Positions 60,969 through 64,000 of a stretch of DNA of 64,000 bases are shown piece after piece (positions within the stretch are counted from its first letter, which is position 1; every line of letters starts with the position of its first letter). The stretch is from Nocardia colli. Its GTDB lineage: Bacteria; Actinomycetota; Actinomycetes; Mycobacteriales; Mycobacteriaceae. The notes below the pieces were generated by a model that had not been told where the DNA came from, did not search any database, and was given only the letters and a program-made list of their open reading frames with translations. Where the stretch lies: the NCBI RefSeq assembly GCF_008704205.1, contig NZ_VXLC01000014.1, positions 310,001 through 374,000 on the forward strand, in the 5' to 3' direction. A program made the translations under genes and the position numbers.

Positions 60969-62129
60969 ATGAGTCAGAACATTCGAGACTTCGTGCCCAC
61001 ACCATGTGACCTGGTAGCTCTGGGCGAACCCACGCACCAGGAACCGGCTTTCCAACTGGTCCGCAACGAACTGTTCGCGCAACTGGCCGACCTCGGCTTC
61101 CGCTCGATCGCCTTGGAAATCGACCGGGTCGCCGCGCTCGCCGTGAACGATTTCGTCCAGGCGGGCATCGGCACCTTCGAGACCGTGATGAGCGAGGGCT
61201 TCTCGCACGGCTGGGGAAAGCTGGAAGGCAACCGGCAGTTGGTCGGCTGGATGCGCGACTACAACGAGCACCGACCGCCGGAAGAGCAACTGACCTTCCA
61301 CGGCTTCGACGGGCAAACCGAGAACACCACCGCTCAAAGCCCGCGACGCTACCTCGAATACGCCCGCGACTACCTGCAATCCGACGTCGACTTCGCGAGT
61401 CTGCTTGGTGACGACGAACTCTGGCAGCGCGAGGAGGCAATCCTGGACGCCACCAAGTCGATCGGCGCTACGCCCGAGGCCGGCCAATTGCGTTCGATCG
61501 CGTACGACCTGCTCGGCTCGCTCGAACGACGCGCACCAGAACTGATCGACAGCACGTCACACGCCGAGTGGCAAAGGGCCAGAACGTATCTCACCGCGGG
61601 CATCGGTCTGCTCCGCTACCATCGGCAGGCCGCCCGGCAACTCGACCTGGACGCCCGGATATCGCTGCTGTCGTCCACCCGGGACGCGATCATGGCCCGG
61701 AACCTCCTCGACATCCGCGGGCTCGAGGCCGGTCGCGGCGGGACGCTGGCGCACGCGCACAACTTCCACCTGCGGCGGCACCCCGGCACCATGGAGGTCG
61801 CCGGCATGGTCCTCGACTGGGTCGGCGTCGGCGCCATCGTCGGCGCGCTGTGGGGTGAGCAGTACACCTTCATCGCGGGCAGCCTGGGGCGCAGTGCAGG
61901 TCTGGAGCTGTCGGCGCCCGAGCCGGATACGTATGAGGGTTCGCTGCAAAGTCGAATCAGCACTTGGGGTTTGGCGTCCGCCGCCACGCTCGAAGGCGCT
62001 CGGATGCGGACCGGCACCACCCCGGAGAAGGGATACTTCCCGCTCGATCGCGCGACGCTAGATACCGCGGACACGGTCCTGCACATCGGCGACAGCTCGA
62101 CTGTCGCGCCTAGTCGGATTGCGGGTTGA
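60969..62129 (+). CDS. Erythromycin-esterase family protein
   Basis: A 386-residue protein of the Ere/succinoglycan-biosynthesis esterase family. Catalytic signs: GEPTHQEPAF at about residue 18-27 (Glu and His), and HAHNFHLRRHPG near residue 265 (His-rich site). Ere enzymes open macrolide lactone rings; other members act on different esters. Expression is probably inducible through the adjacent TioE-type regulator. ATG 60969 sits at the likely transcript 5' end. The 3' end overlaps the convergent TetR gene by 20 bases. Macrolide resistance is a guess from family and context only. Confidence 0.88.
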   Translation: MSQNIRDFVPTPCDLVALGEPTHQEPAFQLVRNELFAQLADLGFRSIALEIDRVAALAVNDFVQAGIGTFETVMSEGFSHGWGKLEGNRQLVGWMRDYNEHRPPEEQLTFHGFDGQTENTTAQSPRRYLEYARDYLQSDVDFASLLGDDELWQREEAILDATKSIGATPEAGQLRSIAYDLLGSLERRAPELIDSTSHAEWQRARTYLTAGIGLLRYHRQAARQLDLDARISLLSSTRDAIMARNLLDIRGLEAGRGGTLAHAHNFHLRRHPGTMEVAGMVLDWVGVGAIVGALWGEQYTFIAGSLGRSAGLELSAPEPDTYEGSLQSRISTWGLASAATLEGARMRTGTTPEKGYFPLDRATLDTADTVLHIGDSSTVAPSRIAG

Positions 62130-62718
62130 CCTGAAGTCCATCGACAATGAGATCGAGGATGCGGGCGGCCCGTTCGGCGCCGCCGTTCTCGGGATTGATC
62201 CGCCAGAGAACGCTGAGCTGGAGCAGTACATCCTCGGGATCGAGGTCGGGTTTGAGTGTGCCTGCGGCGACACCTTGTTCGAGCAGCGCGCCGATCGCCC
62301 CCACGAACGGCCGGTAGTACTCGTCGTCGAGCCCCCCGTTGGTCGCCGCGTGAATGACCTCGGCGACACCGTATTTCAGCTGTCCGTATCGAGCGACTTC
62401 GTCCAACCATAGTCGCAACGCGGTCAGCGGCGGATGTCTGTCCCGTAGCGTCGGCGCCAGATCGATGAGTTCCTGGATGTCGTGCCGGTAGAGCGCGACT
62501 ATCAGTGATTCCCGATTCGGGAAGTGCCGGTACAGCGTCCCGATGCCCACCCCGGCCTGCTTGGCGATCGCCGTCAGGGACGTGCCGCCGGACACGGTGA
62601 ACGCGTCCCTGGCGGCGACGAGGACGCGTTCGCGATTAGTTCGGGCATCAACTCTGGCCTGCTTCGGCGTGTCCACCAATGTCGGCGCTCCATCCATACA
62701 CACTGTGCCCATACCCAA
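62110..62718 (-). CDS. TetR/AcrR family transcriptional regulator
   Basis: A 202-residue regulator. The helix-turn-helix is at about residues 30-70 (RVLVAARDAFTVSGGTSLTAIAKQAGVGIGTLYRHFPNRESL), followed by a helical domain (SBI-type C-terminal half, LLQLSVLWR). Several in-frame starts exist (ATG 62718, 62712, 62697); the region before ARVDARTNRERVL is variable. It is divergent from an NAD-dependent reductase, with a pair of inverted operators between them, and most likely represses that gene and itself. The inducer is unknown. Confidence 0.88.
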   Translation of the reverse strand: MGMGTVCMDGAPTLVDTPKQARVDARTNRERVLVAARDAFTVSGGTSLTAIAKQAGVGIGTLYRHFPNRESLIVALYRHDIQELIDLAPTLRDRHPPLTALRLWLDEVARYGQLKYGVAEVIHAATNGGLDDEYYRPFVGAIGALLEQGVAAGTLKPDLDPEDVLLQLSVLWRINPENGGAERAARILDLIVDGLQVNPQSD

Positions 62719-62726
62719 ACTTTGCT

Positions 62727-62779
62727 AAACGGAGGGCCCTCCGGTACGCTCTCGGGCAATACCGGAGGGGTCTCCGTTT
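62727..62779. promoter_or_regulatory. Paired TetR operators (CGGAG-CTCCG)
   Basis: AAACGGAGGGCCCTCCGGTA (62727-62746) and TACCGGAGGGGTCTCCGTTT (62760-62779) are inverted copies of one another with 2 mismatches; each is itself palindromic around CGGAG/CTCCG. Centres are 33 bp apart in the gap between the TetR gene and the reductase. Confidence 0.75.
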
Positions 62780-62819
62780 CATTCTCGCACAAGCGTTCCG
62801 AACACATTGGAGGACGACG

Positions 62820-63839
62820 ATGGGTGAGTTGGTTCTGGTAACCGGGGGGAGTGGCTACGTAGCGGGCTGGTGCATCGTCGAGCTGCTCGAACGCGGTTAC
62901 GACGTGCGCACGACCGTGCGTGGCAGAGACAAGGAGGCGGCCGTCATCTCGGCCGTGTCCACCGCGGTAGACCCGGCCGGCCGGTTGACCTTCGCCATCG
63001 CCGACCTGACCTCGGACGACGGCTGGGACGCCGCGGTCAAGGACGTCGACTACGTGCTGCACGTCGCCTCGCCGCTCGGCCGCAACGCCGACGACGTGGA
63101 CGCGCTGATCGACGCGGCCCGCGGCGGCGCGCTACGCGTGTTGCGCGCGGCCACCGCGGGCGGGGTCAAGCGCGTGGTGCTGACCTCGGCGGCGAACGCC
63201 TCCAGCCCGTCGTCCTACGCGACCGACGGCATCACCGACGAGACGCTGTGGACCGACCCCGAGGATCCGACGCTGATCCCGTACCGCCGGTCCAAGACCC
63301 TCGCCGAGCGCGCGGCCTGGGATTTCATGGCCGACTACGACGGCCCGACCGAGCTGACCACCATCCTGCCCGGCGCGGTCTTCGGCCCCATCCTGACCAC
63401 CAGCACCACCGGATCCGTCGACATCGTCGCCCGCATGGTCGGCGGCAAGCTGCCCGGCGTCCCGCGCATCGGACTGGAAATCGTGGACGTCCGCGACCTC
63501 GCCGACATCCACATCCGGGCGATGACCGAACCCGCCGCCGCTGGCGAACGCTTCCTTGCCACCGGCGAATTCATGTGGATGCGCGACATGGCCCGCACCC
63601 TGCGCGAGGGCCTCGGCCAACGTGGCAAGCAGGTCTCCACCCGCCAGCTGCCCGACTTCGCGGTCAAGCTCGCCGCCCGGCTCAGCGACGCGTCCCTCGG
63701 CGAGATCGCCCCCGCCCTGGGCCGGCGCAACCGGCACAGCACCGACAAGGCCAAACGCATCCTCGGCTGGGCCCCCCGTCCCGCCGACCAGGCCGTCCTC
63801 GACTGCGCCAACAGCCTGATCGAACACGCCGCAGCCTGA
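62820..63839 (+). CDS. NAD(P)-dependent epimerase/reductase (extended SDR)
   Basis: A 339-residue extended short-chain dehydrogenase of the dihydroflavonol-reductase/aldehyde-reductase group. Cofactor motif VTGGSGYVAG at residue ~7-16, basic RGRDKE after strand 2 (NADP preference likely), and catalytic Tyr-Lys in LIPYRRSKTLAERAA (about residue 160). Ser in LTSAANAS completes the triad. Members reduce ketones or aldehydes of many kinds. ATG 62820 follows TTGGAGGA. Expression is probably controlled by the divergent TetR regulator through two operators. Confidence 0.92.
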   Translation: MGELVLVTGGSGYVAGWCIVELLERGYDVRTTVRGRDKEAAVISAVSTAVDPAGRLTFAIADLTSDDGWDAAVKDVDYVLHVASPLGRNADDVDALIDAARGGALRVLRAATAGGVKRVVLTSAANASSPSSYATDGITDETLWTDPEDPTLIPYRRSKTLAERAAWDFMADYDGPTELTTILPGAVFGPILTTSTTGSVDIVARMVGGKLPGVPRIGLEIVDVRDLADIHIRAMTEPAAAGERFLATGEFMWMRDMARTLREGLGQRGKQVSTRQLPDFAVKLAARLSDASLGEIAPALGRRNRHSTDKAKRILGWAPRPADQAVLDCANSLIEHAAA

Positions 63840-63869
63840 TCACCGCCCCCGCTCACCTCGTAGCCGCCC

Positions 63870-64000
63870 CTACCTGACATCGCCTGCAGTGTTGACAGTT
63901 TCGGGCGGCTCCCGTGGAGCGCTGATGCGCTGATACGCGCCGCGCAGATCGACCAGTGTGATGAGATCGCTGGCAAGCAGCCGATTGGTCACCGTGATGA
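63870..64000 (-). CDS. 3' end of an unidentified minus-strand gene
   Basis: On the minus strand the frame from the window edge reads ITVTNRLLASDLITLVDLRGAYQRI and on, ending at TAG (63872-63870), 43 codons in all. It has normal high-GC codon use, but is too short to name. It is convergent with the reductase gene. Low confidence; the other frames on this strand have early stops. Confidence 0.4.
   Translation of the reverse strand, partial: ITVTNRLLASDLITLVDLRGAYQRISAPREPPETVNTAGDVR

Overview
The window is high-GC DNA from a mycolic-acid-type actinomycete, most likely Nocardia or a close relative. The grounds are GTG starts, G/C-ending codons, RbpA, F420-type PPOX oxidoreductases, a CobN cobaltochelatase, and a gene order (fxsA - amidohydrolase - lnt, convergent with rbpA, which diverges from a CxxC protein) that matches, from memory, M. 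tuberculosis Rv2053c-Rv2049c. I saw no rRNA, tRNA, CRISPR array, transposase or integrase. Much of the window reads as small detoxification or regulation cassettes around a few core genes.

Layout. 1-7 kb: end of a SnoaL-like gene; a divergent MFS drug exporter/TetR pair; a cobalamin riboswitch leading into cobN; a small secreted glycine-zipper protein. 7-17 kb: a WYL regulator, an ATP-grasp protein, a SUMF1-domain/GtrA pair, an isochorismatase, a secreted lipase, a VOC protein, a chromate transporter, an ArsR-SRPBCC fusion and an epoxide hydrolase. 17-23 kb: XRE regulator, methionine aminopeptidase and two PPOX paralogues, then the TldD/TldE protease pair. 23-28 kb: TauE exporter, a LiaSR-like two-component system, and a TetR/TetX-like monooxygenase operon. 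28-33 kb: fxsA, a ribbon-helix-helix protein, a YtcJ-like amidohydrolase, an in-frame repeat block and lnt. 33-50 kb: a 13.8-kb four-module NRPS with a DrrAB-type ABC exporter and an esterase, sitting between lnt and rbpA where a ppm1 mannosyltransferase would be expected. 50-58 kb: rbpA, a CxxC protein, a membrane protein, an amino-acid permease and a sulfonate operon (ssuCBAD). 58-64 kb: an EthA-like Baeyer-Villiger monooxygenase, a TioE-type MerR regulator divergent from an erythromycin-esterase family gene, and a TetR regulator divergent from an NAD-dependent reductase.

The most interesting points are these. (1) The NRPS begins with an EntF-like starter condensation domain and has a clear serine code in module 1; modules 2-4 carry three related unassigned codes (DALF-x-G pattern), and no MbtH, aryl-acid or iron-box genes are nearby. 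(2) A near-identical 25-bp inverted repeat lies in front of both the WYL regulator and an epoxide hydrolase 7.5 kb away, suggesting a split regulon. (3) Three GGTATTWWAATACC boxes lie between an XRE regulator and a methionine aminopeptidase. (4) A TetR controls a TetX-like flavoprotein through a doubled CGAACATGTTCG operator. (5) A family of long palindromes with a TTCCCGCAC/GTGCGGGAA core occurs three times.
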